Positions 17,220 through 26,701 of a DNA stretch of 64,000 nt are shown here, one piece after another. The translations under genes and the position numbers were made by a program. Each line of letters begins with the position of its first letter. Within the stretch, counting starts at the first letter, position 1. The notes below the pieces were generated by a model that was not told where the DNA came from, made no database searches, and saw nothing but the letters and a program-made list of their open reading frames with translations. Source of the DNA: Gemmatimonadota bacterium (GTDB lineage: Bacteria > Latescibacterota > UBA2968 > GCA-2709665); NCBI GenBank assembly GCA_028877215.1, contig JAPPFJ010000005.1, positions 1 to 64,000 on the forward strand, given 5' to 3'.

Positions 17220-17469
17220 GGTTGCGGGCGGTTCAGACACGTGCCCGGATTCCTTTTCAAGAGACGAGAACAAAAGCACGCAATTTGAATCAGCCTTACT
17301 GAAAGATGGAAACGACGTTGCCCGGCCGACACCGACGTCAGCAGGGCCTTTTTTATTTCGAATGAATTCGTTGCCGTAACATCCCGCAAATGCATCCGCC
17401 ACGCCTGCGCCTGCACTTACATGCTGAGGAAGCCATCTGGCTGACGACGCGCCTCGGCTGCTTCCCTTT

Positions 17470-19881
17470 TCAGGCTTTTGTCGACGCCGTTTCCGTCCCC
17501 TCCTGATTGCCGATGCGGTAGCCGACCCCGTGTTCCGTGAAAATATAGCGAGGTTCGTCGGCGTCGTCTCCCAACTTCCGCCGGAGCCGCTTGACCAGCG
17601 TACGGACCCGGCGCAGGTCCACGCCGCGTCGCCTGCCCCAGATTCGACGCAGCAGCGCATCGTGCGTCACCACCCGACCGGGGTTGACACAGAGTTCGTA
17701 CAGCAACTCGTACTCGTGTGCGGTCAATTCCACGCGGCGTCCGCCCACGGTGACGCTCCGCTCCTCGAAATTGACGGTCAGGTCCTGCAATACGCATGGC
17801 TCGTCAATGTCCTTACGCAACGGACCGGGTTCCTTGCGCAGCGCCGCCTTGATGCGTACGACGAGTTCGGTAGGAGAAAAAGGCTTCACGATATAGTCCG
17901 ACGCGCCCAGCGCGAACGCCCGCTCGATGTTCTCTTCCTGGCCGTATCCGGAAAGAAAGATGACCGGGATCCTGTCGATCTCCAGGATATCCTTCATCAG
18001 TTCGAATCCATCCGTGCCGGGCAGTACGAGGTCCAGGAGGACGAGGCGAGGCTCGCGTGATTCGATCAGTTCCGCAACTTCGCCCGGGTCCCCCGTTACA
18101 ATCGCCGCGTATCCCGCTCGTGTAAGGATTTCGCGAACGGACCTCAATGTCTGAGGGTCGTCATCCACCGCGAGGATTGTGCCGCTGTGAGATTCGGTAT
18201 CGCGCGCCTGCCGACCCGAACGCGCGGGGGTACGGACGGCGGATGACGGGATTTCCTCCGCAACGGGCACCGTGAACGTGACTTTCGTGCCCTGGCCCGG
18301 TCCGTCGCTTTCTGCCCATACTCTTCCGCCGTGGGCTTCAACGATACCCTTGCAGATGGCAAGACCCAGTCCCGTGCCCTGGGTGACCCTCTCATCGTTG
18401 TTGCTGTCGACTCGCGAGAACTTCCTGAAGAGTTGCGGCAGGAGATCCTCGGTCAGGCCCTTGCCTTCGTCGGCAACTGAAATGTGAACGTGGAAGTCTT
18501 CACGTACCGCGCCCAACCGGATCGGCGATGACGCGTCGGAGTACCTGGCGGCATTGAAAAGGAGATTGTCCAGCACCTGGACGATGCGACGCCTGTCCAC
18601 CATCACCCAGGGCAGGTCCGGCGCCAGGTTGATTTCTATGGCGCGCGCGTCGCCGCCGCGCAGGAAGGTATTCCTTGCCTCATCGACGATTTCACCCACG
18701 TCTGCCGGCTCCGGCGTGATCGCAAGCGAGCCCGTCTCGATTCTGGCCACGTCGAGCAGGTCGCTGATGAGGTCCCGCATGCGATCCGCCTGCTGGTCGA
18801 TGATCCTGTAGAATTGACGCGCTTCGGCGGGATCGAGCATCGACCCATCGTCGAGCAGGGCAGTGGTCGAGCCCTTGATTGACGTCAACGGGACCCGGAG
18901 TTCGTGGCTGACCATGCCCAGGAACTCGGCGCGCAGGCGCTCCAGGTCCTCCAGGGGCGTCATGTCCTGAATGGTCACGACCACCGATTCGATATCACCA
19001 TCCCTGGAACGGATGGGCGTGGCATTGACCAGCGTCGTCACGGAACGGCCGTCGGGTACGAAGAGGACGATCTCCTCCGCGCGCACCGTTTCTCCCGAGC
19101 CCAGTAACTCGGCGAGTTGGGACTCTTCCAGGGAGACCTCCCGACCGTCGGCGCGCCGGAACTTCATTACTTCGAGCAGCTGCTCCTCCGGATGGCCCGG
19201 CGTGAGCAGGGCGCCCACGAGCCTTCTCGCCTCGCGGTTGAACGTCAGCGGCGCACCGGACCTGGCGTCGAAAACCACGACCCCGACGGGTGAGGTGTCG
19301 ATCAGGGTCTCCAGGTCGAGCCGTGCCTTCTGCTCGTCCCGGTGCCGGCGTGCGTTGGCGATGACCGGCGCTGCCTGCGAGGCAAACATCACCAGGGTTT
19401 CTTCGTCTGCCGCCGTGAACGTATCTTCGCCTCCCTTCTCACAGAGACTGAATGTCCCCACGCTCTGGCCGCGGTAGCGGATGGGCGTTGCCAGCGCCGA
19501 GGGGGAGGGACTCAGAGGTATTTCAGGGCGGAACTCGGGCAGGCCTTCAGACCGGAGGTAACTGTGGAGGTTCCGAAGCCGCAGCGGCTCCCTTATATGG
19601 GTAAAGTGTTCGAAGAGCTTGTGCCTTTCCGGCCGTAACCACAAACGTCTGGACTGAATGCGCGACAATCCGGACGTCTTGCAGTCCTGCACCCGCCCCT
19701 CATCGTCAAGCAGTACCATCAGACCGTACCTGCCGCCGGTCAGCGACCGGGCGCTGTCCAGGACCTCCTGCAATACGGCGTCGAATTCCAGACTCTCATT
19801 GATTCGAAGGCTGGCCTCGCTCAACTTCGACAGGCGGTCGCGGAGGTCTGCTATCTGCTGATCACGTTCGTCGATTTGCAT
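17470..19881 (-). CDS. One-piece hybrid histidine kinase: GAF-PAS-HisKA-HATPase-REC-wHTH
   Basis: An 803-residue soluble protein combining sensor, kinase, receiver and DNA-binding output. Residues 20-185 are GAF-like, 190-315 PAS, H326 in VSHELR is the phosphorylated histidine, 430-545 the ATPase with DNLLFNAARYS and GTGLGLAICKGIVEAHGG. Residues 568-685 are a receiver with D617 as phosphoacceptor (VLLDLVLPGTDG) and K666 (IVKPFSP). Residues 697-795 are an OmpR-type winged helix ending YIFTEHGVGYRI. No membrane segment, so it senses a cytoplasmic signal. The ATG at 19881 matches the paralogue's N-terminus; an alternative ATG is at 19953. It lies downstream of its truncated paralogue on the same strand. 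A complete phosphorelay that can bind DNA itself is unusual. Confidence 0.88.
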   Translation of the reverse strand: MQIDERDQQIADLRDRLSKLSEASLRINESLEFDAVLQEVLDSARSLTGGRYGLMVLLDDEGRVQDCKTSGLSRIQSRRLWLRPERHKLFEHFTHIREPLRLRNLHSYLRSEGLPEFRPEIPLSPSPSALATPIRYRGQSVGTFSLCEKGGEDTFTAADEETLVMFASQAAPVIANARRHRDEQKARLDLETLIDTSPVGVVVFDARSGAPLTFNREARRLVGALLTPGHPEEQLLEVMKFRRADGREVSLEESQLAELLGSGETVRAEEIVLFVPDGRSVTTLVNATPIRSRDGDIESVVVTIQDMTPLEDLERLRAEFLGMVSHELRVPLTSIKGSTTALLDDGSMLDPAEARQFYRIIDQQADRMRDLISDLLDVARIETGSLAITPEPADVGEIVDEARNTFLRGGDARAIEINLAPDLPWVMVDRRRIVQVLDNLLFNAARYSDASSPIRLGAVREDFHVHISVADEGKGLTEDLLPQLFRKFSRVDSNNDERVTQGTGLGLAICKGIVEAHGGRVWAESDGPGQGTKVTFTVPVAEEIPSSAVRTPARSGRQARDTESHSGTILAVDDDPQTLRSVREILTRAGYAAIVTGDPGEVAELIESREPRLVLLDLVLPGTDGFELMKDILEIDRIPVIFLSGYGQEENIERAFALGASDYIVKPFSPTELVVRIKAALRKEPGPLRKDIDEPCVLQDLTVNFEERSVTVGGRRVELTAHEYELLYELCVNPGRVVTHDALLRRIWGRRRGVDLRRVRTLVKRLRRKLGDDADEPRYIFTEHGVGYRIGNQEGTETASTKA

Positions 19882-20138
19882 CTCCTTCCAACCTCGATCT
19901 GCCGGTGTTTGCTCCCGCGTCAGGTTTTGCCCGGTGCCGCGGACAGGGGGCATTTCCAGAGTTACGAATCAGTAGTTGCAGGCCAATGGAGCGAAAGACC
20001 TTCGTAACTGGTGATTTCATGGTGCGTTATCGAACGTCACGCGACGTGCCGGTCAGTTCACTCGATTGGTCACAATATAGTACAGGATGTTTCCTGAATC
20101 CAGCGCATTTTCGGAGCGGCGCGTCAATTCACCGGGAG

Positions 20139-21374
20139 TCACGTTTCGACGTCCACATCCTCTATGTCTCCGAGACGATAGCCTTCCCCCGGCTGATTGA
20201 GGATGTAAGTGGGATTGTTCGCGTCGTCTCCCAGCTTGCGGCGGATTTTCTTTACCGTTGTACGCAACCGCCGGGTGTCACCGGAGTCCAGCGTGTCCCA
20301 GACCCGCCGCAGCAGATCCCCACTGGTCCTCAGCCGCCCCGCGTTGGACGACAGCTCCACCATCAGACGGTACTCGAGCCTGGTCAGATGGATCTGCCTT
20401 TCCGCGATCGTCACTTTGCGCCGGTCGTAGTCAATTCTCAAATCTCCCAGAACGAACGGATCTTCCGGTACGGGGTCTTCCCGCTCCTTCCGGCGACGCA
20501 GCGCTGCCCTGATCCTGGCCGATAGTTCGGCGGGCGAAAAGGGTTTGACCACGTAGTCGGCTGCACCGGCATCGAGTGCGCGGGCGATCGCGTCCTCGTG
20601 TGCGTACGCTGAAAGGAAGATGACCGGAAGTTCGGCATCGGCGATGACTTCGGTCATCACGTCAACGCCGTCGGTTCCCGGCAGGACCAGATCCAGCACC
20701 ACGAGCGATGGCCGGTGTTTTTCCAGGAGACCGGGAATCTCGTGTGGATTGCCGGTAACGCAGGTGCGATATCCCTGACTGGTGAGGACGTCTCTGACGT
20801 TTCGAAGCGACTGGGGGTCGTCGTCCACGACCAGGATGGACTGCGGCTCCCGCCCCCTCGTCGGCCTGTCCGCGTCGACTGCAAAATCGCCGCGCCGCCG
20901 CACCAGGTCCTCCAGGGGCGTCAGATCCTGCAGCGTCACCACAAGCGTCTCGACCCCGCCTTCGCCGGAAACAAACGGCGTGGCGTTCATCAATACGCTC
21001 ACCCGTCGGCCGGCGGGGACCTGAAACACGACTTCCTCCGCCCGAATCGTCTCGCCCGTACTCGCCGCCCGGGCAACGGGATGCTCCTCGAGCGAAAGCA
21101 TTCGCCCGTCGCCTCGTCGAACGGAGGTCGTCTTCAGGAAATGACCCATCGACTGCCCTGGCGTCAACAGGTCGCCGGCGAGCCTGCTCGCCTCCTGGTT
21201 GATGGATAACAGTCTTCCTGCTATGGCATCGATGACGACGATGCCGACCGGCAACGCGTCTATCAGGGTCCGCACGTCGAGGCTTTCGTTGAACCGAACG
21301 CTCGCTTCATTCAACGTAGAAGGCTGCGCCCGAAGCGTTCTCTCTTTGCCTTCAGTCCGTTTTTCAGACCCCAT
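20139..21374 (-). CDS. PAS-receiver-wHTH response regulator, paralogue lacking GAF and kinase
   Basis: A 411-residue regulator whose segments align with the hybrid kinase next to it. NESLDVRTLIDALPVG fuses the N-terminal coil straight to the PAS domain (residues 35-155), skipping the GAF. After TPLEDL the histidine kinase core is absent and the receiver follows (about 178-295), with D228 in VVLDLVLPGTDG and VVKPFSP. The C-terminal OmpR-type winged helix ends YILNQPGEGYRL. It keeps all receiver residues but has no kinase, so it may be phosphorylated by the neighbour or act as its partner. The ATG at 21374 has GGAGAGG just upstream. Divergent from a secreted-protein operon. Confidence 0.87.
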   Translation of the reverse strand: MGSEKRTEGKERTLRAQPSTLNEASVRFNESLDVRTLIDALPVGIVVIDAIAGRLLSINQEASRLAGDLLTPGQSMGHFLKTTSVRRGDGRMLSLEEHPVARAASTGETIRAEEVVFQVPAGRRVSVLMNATPFVSGEGGVETLVVTLQDLTPLEDLVRRRGDFAVDADRPTRGREPQSILVVDDDPQSLRNVRDVLTSQGYRTCVTGNPHEIPGLLEKHRPSLVVLDLVLPGTDGVDVMTEVIADAELPVIFLSAYAHEDAIARALDAGAADYVVKPFSPAELSARIRAALRRRKEREDPVPEDPFVLGDLRIDYDRRKVTIAERQIHLTRLEYRLMVELSSNAGRLRTSGDLLRRVWDTLDSGDTRRLRTTVKKIRRKLGDDANNPTYILNQPGEGYRLGDIEDVDVET

Positions 21375-21491
21375 GGCCTCTCCATGATCAGCTGATTGAA
21401 CTCCGTGACGTTCCGGAATGTGTTTGACGAAACCTTCAAGCCGCAGATTTACTTACCCCGTGGCGCGGAAGATTTCGTTGCACGATCAAAT

Positions 21492-21566
21492 AATCACAAT
21501 AAAATCACGACAAAACTTCCCATAAGTCACTATTTAGTCACATTAGTATTGTATATTAGTCAACAT
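21492..21566. promoter_or_regulatory. Array of TCA half-sites on an 11-bp grid
   Basis: TCAC occurs at 21494, 21505, 21527 and 21538 and TCAA at 21560: all positions differ by exact multiples of 11, with degenerate units at 21516 and 21549. The best units are AATCAC or AGTCAC. The array lies in the 372-base gap between the divergent PAS-receiver-wHTH gene and the secreted-protein operon. OmpR-family dimers bind tandem direct repeats about one helical turn apart, so it is a plausible operator for one or both wHTH proteins. Confidence 0.6.
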
Positions 21567-21746
21567 AGGCGGCCAATAGATGCCCATCAAGGCAAATTGA
21601 GGTCAAAGGCCCTTGAAATATCATAATAAAGCCGTACCCACAACTGCTCAGGTCAGGCCTGAAACGGAGCGGAAGCGCTGTGGAAATCGGAGACGATCGC
21701 GGGGTGCGGCGGATTGGACACAGCCGCTACAGGAAAGGAGAGACTT

Positions 21747-24560
21747 ATGCACAATAGAGACCTCCGGCTAACCGTACGAATCGTGTTATTCTCCATGATC
21801 GTCGGACCGATCGTCCTGCATGGCCCTTCGGAGGTTTTCGCCGACCACGAAATTGCGACCATGACGGCGATGAACGTGATCTCAGTACCTCCTGATTCCG
21901 CTTTCTTCCGCGTTTCATCTTCGTATGGCCCCAATGGGGACACCTACGGGCTGGGAGAGATCATTGAGATCGAGGCCACTTTCAACAGGGGCATGCTGGT
22001 CACCGGCAGCGGCGACGTCAAGATGGACCTCACCGTCGGTGACTCGACGCGGACCGCCACTTACCATCGTGGATCCGGCACGAGAAAGCTGGTCTTCCGT
22101 TACGAAGTGATCGCGACGGACACGGACACCGACGGGATCAGCGTACCCGCGACAGCCTGGAGGGGCAGCGGCACGGTGAAGACCTCCGTTTCGAACTTTG
22201 CGGCGGTGTTCACCCCCATAGGGCTCGAAACCCAGTCCGGTCACAGGGTGAACGGCAGCCTGGGGCCCTGGGTCACCAACGTGGAAATTGCCTCCACGCC
22301 TGCCTCCGGCGCCACCTACCGGCATGGAGAAGAGGTCGAGATCGACGTGACGTACACCGCTCCCGTGCGGGTCGACAGCGTTGACCAACCCTGGTTGCCC
22401 TATTTCTGGAACCGGGCGTCGGATGGCACGGAACAGCAGAATCTTGCCTGGTACCGGAGCGGGACCGGTACCAACACGCTGCGCCTCTCCTTTACGGTGA
22501 GATCCGAATTCAAGGACACCGACGGGGTCCGGATCGGGAGTGCTGCCCCTGATCATGCAGGCGAGAGAAGGGAAAGAATCGTCTGGGCGTTGAATCACGA
22601 CGGCGTGAGGGCGCCCTGGAAAATGTCGGGGCTCGATGCGGATGCCGACCACCAGTTGAACGGGGAGCCGTATATAAAGGGGGTTGCCGTCACCTCGAGC
22701 CCGGCCTACGGCGCCACCTACCGGCGCACGGAGGCGATCCGGATCGCGGTCACCTTCGACCAGAACGTCCAGGTAGAGGGCGCCGTAACCAAGGGCTTGA
22801 AGTTCACCCATGGCGACGGCGAGTTCACCAGCCCCCATGCCCAATACGCCTCCGGTAACCGCACCAAAGCTTTGGTCTTCAAACACACCGTCGCGGAAGG
22901 GGATGAAGACACGGACGGTCTTACCGTCCTGGCGGGCGATGACGGCGGGTGGGGGGGGAGCGGCAAGATCTGGTCGTCGCGCCCAGCGGGTTCCCTGGAG
23001 ACTTTGGTGCAAGCCGATCTCGGGCACGGCGAAATCGCGAACGCCGACAGCCACAAGGTGGACGGAGGGCAGACCCTGCCCGTTCCCGCCATCTCGTCGG
23101 TCGAGCTGGTAACGGACCCGGGGGACGACTCCACCTATGTCGCCGGCGACTGGATCGGCGCAAGGGTGACCTTTGACGAAAGCGTGTCCGTCACGGGAAC
23201 TCCGCAGCTCGGGATGGCAATCGGGACAACGGAGAGGATCGCCCGGTTCGGGCAGGGCTCGTTCGAGGGAAGTGTCAGCCCCGATGACAGGACCGCCGGC
23301 CCCGAGGTGGTCTTCGGCTACCAGGTGCAGGAGGGCGACCTCGACAGGGACGGCATCGCCATCGGGGAGGACAAGCTCACCCTTAGCGGCGGCGCCATCA
23401 AGCAGGCCGTGACGGGGGTGGCGGCGGACCTGAGCCACGATGCCGTGACCTCCGATGCCGGCCACAAGGTGGATGCCGTGGACCCGGTCGTGTCATCCAT
23501 CGCCATCAGCTCCCGCGCGGGCGGCGATTCCCTCTACGTCATCGGCGACAGCATCCAGGTGACGATGACCTTCAGCGAGGAGGTGACGGTCTCCGGCGCC
23601 CCGCAACTGGAGCTGGAACTCGGCGGAGAGGCGAGAACGGCCACCTACGATTTCACCGGAGACTCGACCGCGGTCTTTGCCTACGTCGTTCAGGAGGGGG
23701 ACGTTGACACGGACGGCATCGCCATCGACGCCGACACCCTCAGTCTTGCGGACGACAGCGCCATCACGGACCGCGTCGGCAATCCAGCGGAGCTGGCCTA
23801 CGGGTTCGTATCCGCCGACCGCGCCCACAGGGTCGAGGGGGTGTCTCCGACGCTCAGCAGCGCGGAAGTCCTACACACCGGCAGCACGGTCAACCTGTTC
23901 TTCAGCGAGCACGTCACCGTTCCCCGTATTCTCTACACGATCAGGAGCATCGTCAACGTGAATCTCGGCCAGTTTTTCATAGCCGTCCTGACGGTCGAGG
24001 TGGACGGCGATCAGGTGAGGCCCAGCTCCGCCTCTCTTCACGGTCTCTCGTTGCAGCTGCACCTCTACCCCTCGGATCGGGTGACCGAGAGCCAGCGGGT
24101 CAAAGTATCGTACGACAACATCTTCGCCCGCGATGCGGTGGGGCTCTTCATCGACAGGGCCGGCAACCCGTTGGGCAACTTCGGCGCAACCAGTGCACGG
24201 AATACTTCCAACCGGGCGGACGCGGAGGAACCGGACGCCGGAGAACTGGTATTGAGCCAGACAGAATTAAGGATCACCGAAGGGGAAACAAAAGGGTATA
24301 CGGTGGCCCTGGAGTCCCAGCCTTCCGACAGCGTGACCGTTGCCATCAGCAGCTCCTCGAGCAAGCTGTCGGCCAATCGCGACAGCCTCACTTTCACCAC
24401 GAATAACTGGAATGCGCCGCAGAGGGTGAGGCTCACCGCCAACCAGGACGACGACGACCTGAACTATTGGGTGGCCGTGACCAACAGGGGCAGCGGGGGC
24501 GGCTACGATGGCGCAAGGAAGTGGGTGCTTGTGGTCATCGACGACGACGACGGCGAATAG
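21747..24560 (+). CDS. Large secreted protein with tandem Ig-like repeats and a Calx-beta-like end
   Basis: A 937-residue exported protein. ATG 21747 has AAAGGAG nearby and starts a signal peptide (cleavage near EVFA-DHEIA, about residue 32). Residues 45-790 are six to seven beta-sandwich repeats of about 100 residues, each with a pattern of SxPxxGxTY, VTFDxxVxVxG, then DTDGI (for example DTDTDGISV, DTDGVRIG, DEDTDGLTV, DRDGIAIG, DTDGIAID). The acidic D-x-D-G motifs may bind calcium. The last about 100 residues (ELRITEGETKGYTVAL to VVIDDDDGE) resemble Calx-beta domains. No catalytic motif is seen; a surface adhesin or matrix protein is likely. First gene of a three-gene secreted operon. Confidence 0.75.
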   Translation: MHNRDLRLTVRIVLFSMIVGPIVLHGPSEVFADHEIATMTAMNVISVPPDSAFFRVSSSYGPNGDTYGLGEIIEIEATFNRGMLVTGSGDVKMDLTVGDSTRTATYHRGSGTRKLVFRYEVIATDTDTDGISVPATAWRGSGTVKTSVSNFAAVFTPIGLETQSGHRVNGSLGPWVTNVEIASTPASGATYRHGEEVEIDVTYTAPVRVDSVDQPWLPYFWNRASDGTEQQNLAWYRSGTGTNTLRLSFTVRSEFKDTDGVRIGSAAPDHAGERRERIVWALNHDGVRAPWKMSGLDADADHQLNGEPYIKGVAVTSSPAYGATYRRTEAIRIAVTFDQNVQVEGAVTKGLKFTHGDGEFTSPHAQYASGNRTKALVFKHTVAEGDEDTDGLTVLAGDDGGWGGSGKIWSSRPAGSLETLVQADLGHGEIANADSHKVDGGQTLPVPAISSVELVTDPGDDSTYVAGDWIGARVTFDESVSVTGTPQLGMAIGTTERIARFGQGSFEGSVSPDDRTAGPEVVFGYQVQEGDLDRDGIAIGEDKLTLSGGAIKQAVTGVAADLSHDAVTSDAGHKVDAVDPVVSSIAISSRAGGDSLYVIGDSIQVTMTFSEEVTVSGAPQLELELGGEARTATYDFTGDSTAVFAYVVQEGDVDTDGIAIDADTLSLADDSAITDRVGNPAELAYGFVSADRAHRVEGVSPTLSSAEVLHTGSTVNLFFSEHVTVPRILYTIRSIVNVNLGQFFIAVLTVEVDGDQVRPSSASLHGLSLQLHLYPSDRVTESQRVKVSYDNIFARDAVGLFIDRAGNPLGNFGATSARNTSNRADAEEPDAGELVLSQTELRITEGETKGYTVALESQPSDSVTVAISSSSSKLSANRDSLTFTTNNWNAPQRVRLTANQDDDDLNYWVAVTNRGSGGGYDGARKWVLVVIDDDDGE

Positions 24561-24569
24561 GGGAGAGGC

Positions 24570-25838
24570 GTGACCAATCACTGGTGCAGGATGAAAGCAT
24601 TGACATTGTTCCTTCTCACGATGTATCCGGCCTCCTTGCAGGCAGATGCGCCTTCTCCGCCGGATACGTGGAACCTGGTTCAAAACAGTCTGAATTTCGA
24701 CATTCGGACCATCATCTATCCGGCGGAAGGAAACGAGGATCCCATTCCCGTGACGCCCTATCTCACCCTTGAATTGTACCGGTGCAATTCCTACAGGCTT
24801 ACCGTTGGGGTCCGGGCGGCAGCGGGGTACAGGTTTCCCCATTTCCTGCCGGACCCGCCGGTTCACGAACCGGCTCCTGAATCGAGAGCGGTCGTCGCGT
24901 TCGGCTACTATACGCTGCAATCCGATACCCTGCGTTTCAACGCCCATTTTCTGAGCCTGTTCGAGGACGGCGAGGATCTGGAAGACGTCGTCAAGCTGTC
25001 CGACAGCGAGATGGCGCTGGAGGAATACAGGCTCGTGATTACCTTCGTAAACACGGTTTTTCTCGAGTTCTTTAATGACCTCTTCGCTTACATGACCCGC
25101 GACCGGCTGGTCTTCATGCTGCCCGGCGACAGCGATTTTGCCGACCCTTCAGTGAGTTCTGAGGCGGAACTCGTGTGGGAACTGGCGTGGCCGGGAGGTC
25201 CCACGTCGATTTCCCGGACGGCGGTACAGGCCACCGTAACGGGCGAAGCGACGGAGGCCCTGACGGTGGAATTCGCCCGTTCGGTATCGGGGCGGCCCGC
25301 GCAATACGCCTGGTGTGCGGTCACCGACGGCGCCGGCCGCGTGGCGCTCGACATCCTCACGCTGCACGGTTCGGGAGTCACCGGCTACTATAGCGCTCGC
25401 GCCCGCAATGAAGCAGGCGGGATCGTGGGCCGATGGCACAGCATTCCTCTCAACGAGGACCACCGCCAGATCCTGGAACTGACGCCGGGGGGCGGCGCCC
25501 GCGTGCTGGCCAGCCACGCGCTTTATTCAGCCAGGATTGCACCGCCTGAGAACCCGCAACCTGAAGCCGGGTTGGAGGCCAATTTTCCCAACCCGTTCAA
25601 CAGCAGCACGCTGATCGCATACCGTCTGGCGGACGCGGGTCCGGTGCGTCTGGAGGTCTTCAATTCCCTCGGCCAGCACCTGGACACGCTGGTGGACGAT
25701 CACCAGGCCGCGGGCAGGTACGTTGTCCGGTGGCATGCGCGCGACCGGCGCGGCGATGAGGTGGCCGCAGGTGTATACGTGATGCGCCTGTTCCATCCGG
25801 GAGGCGTGGACGCCCGGCGCATGCTGTATCTCAAGTAA
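24570..25838 (+). CDS. Secreted protein with FlgD-like C-terminal sorting-type domain
   Basis: A 422-residue exported protein. It starts at GTG 24570, just after GGGAGAGG and ten bases from the previous stop; an internal ATG at 24591 would give the same signal peptide (MKALTLFLLTMYPASLQA). The middle 300 residues are of unrecognised family. The last 85 residues are the FlgD Ig-like module: NFPNPFNSSTLIAYRL, LEVFNSLGQHLDTLV, GRYVVRWHARDRRG and AAGVYVMRLF, ending at MLYLK. In the FCB group this module sits at the C-terminus of secreted proteins, probably for sorting. Middle gene of the operon. Confidence 0.78.
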   Translation: MTNHWCRMKALTLFLLTMYPASLQADAPSPPDTWNLVQNSLNFDIRTIIYPAEGNEDPIPVTPYLTLELYRCNSYRLTVGVRAAAGYRFPHFLPDPPVHEPAPESRAVVAFGYYTLQSDTLRFNAHFLSLFEDGEDLEDVVKLSDSEMALEEYRLVITFVNTVFLEFFNDLFAYMTRDRLVFMLPGDSDFADPSVSSEAELVWELAWPGGPTSISRTAVQATVTGEATEALTVEFARSVSGRPAQYAWCAVTDGAGRVALDILTLHGSGVTGYYSARARNEAGGIVGRWHSIPLNEDHRQILELTPGGGARVLASHALYSARIAPPENPQPEAGLEANFPNPFNSSTLIAYRLADAGPVRLEVFNSLGQHLDTLVDDHQAAGRYVVRWHARDRRGDEVAAGVYVMRLFHPGGVDARRMLYLK

Positions 25839-25914
25839 CGCGACTGAATTGGTTTCCCGGACGGGCTTGAAACACGCCGTTGGACAAACAGAATCGGGGA
25901 TAGGAGGAAATGCA

Positions 25915-26673
25915 ATGAAATACGCACTGTTTCATTCGACTGTCGCGATAATCGTTCTGGCAACCGCTGTTGCGGCGGAAGAGGATCGTCTTGAAGGACA
26001 GGTCATCAATCCGCGGTCCCATCCGGTCAAAAGGGTGCAGGTGGAGGTTTACAGGCTCGATGATCCGCGCCAGCGGTTGACCACGCTGACGGATGAAAAC
26101 GGGGGATTCTCGCTGCCGCTGCGAGACCTTGTTCCGCCGAGACCGAATGCGCTGCTGCAGAATCATCCCAATCCGTTCAATCCTTCCACCCTGATACCCT
26201 TTGAGATCGAGAAGCGGGGGCACGTGCGTCTGGACGTTTATAACATTCTGGGACAGCGCTTAATCACGCTGGTCGACGAAGAACGCCCGGCCGGGTTCCA
26301 CAGGGTGCAGTGGGACGGCACCGACAGGCTCGGCAGGGGGGTGAGCGCGGGGGTCTATATCTACCGGCTCAGCACGGGAAACTGGCACGATGCGCGGAAG
26401 CTGATGCTGCTGGACGGCGCATCGGGACGCGCGGGCGGCAACGCGGCGGGACTCGTGGAAGATGCAGGGGCTCACACGTTGGGTGTGAAGATTACGGGCG
26501 AGGAGATCCTGCCGGCGACCTTTACCTGGGGTTGGGGCTCCGGGCCCCTGGTGGCGGAAGTGAAAGGAATAGAAGACCTCATTCCGCCCGAGGTTGTGGA
26601 CTCCAAAACCGGGGCCAATCCCTTCTCCGGTACCAGCCTCGCCTCGATAGCTCAGATTGTTTCGGGACACTGA
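25915..26673 (+). CDS. Small secreted protein with carboxypeptidase-regulatory-like and FlgD-like modules
   Basis: A 252-residue exported protein from ATG 25915 with TAGGAGGAAA upstream. The signal peptide ends near VAA-EEDR (residue 20). Residues 22-75 look like a carboxypeptidase-regulatory/transthyretin-type beta domain (EGQVINPRSHPVKRVQVEVY, DENGGFSLPL split across strands). Residues 80-165 are a FlgD-like module (NHPNPFNPSTLIPFEI, LDVYNILGQRLITLV, AGVYIYRLSTG). Unlike usual, about 85 further residues follow it, so the module is internal. The rest has no known family. Last gene of the operon; 76 bases after the previous stop. Confidence 0.72.
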   Translation: MKYALFHSTVAIIVLATAVAAEEDRLEGQVINPRSHPVKRVQVEVYRLDDPRQRLTTLTDENGGFSLPLRDLVPPRPNALLQNHPNPFNPSTLIPFEIEKRGHVRLDVYNILGQRLITLVDEERPAGFHRVQWDGTDRLGRGVSAGVYIYRLSTGNWHDARKLMLLDGASGRAGGNAAGLVEDAGAHTLGVKITGEEILPATFTWGWGSGPLVAEVKGIEDLIPPEVVDSKTGANPFSGTSLASIAQIVSGH

Positions 26674-26701
26674 AGCCGCAAAACTCTCTGCCGGAGGGGC
26701 G

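Noticed and set aside
20037..20073. TCAC motifs between the two regulator genes as a second phased array
   Set aside because: Spacings are 21 and 12 rather than multiples of 11, so the pattern is not convincing.
21915..23465. A 516-codon open frame antisense to the Ig-repeat protein gene
   Set aside because: It is a GC-rich codon shadow: low-complexity residues, no family features, and the sense frame has a signal peptide and regular domain repeats.
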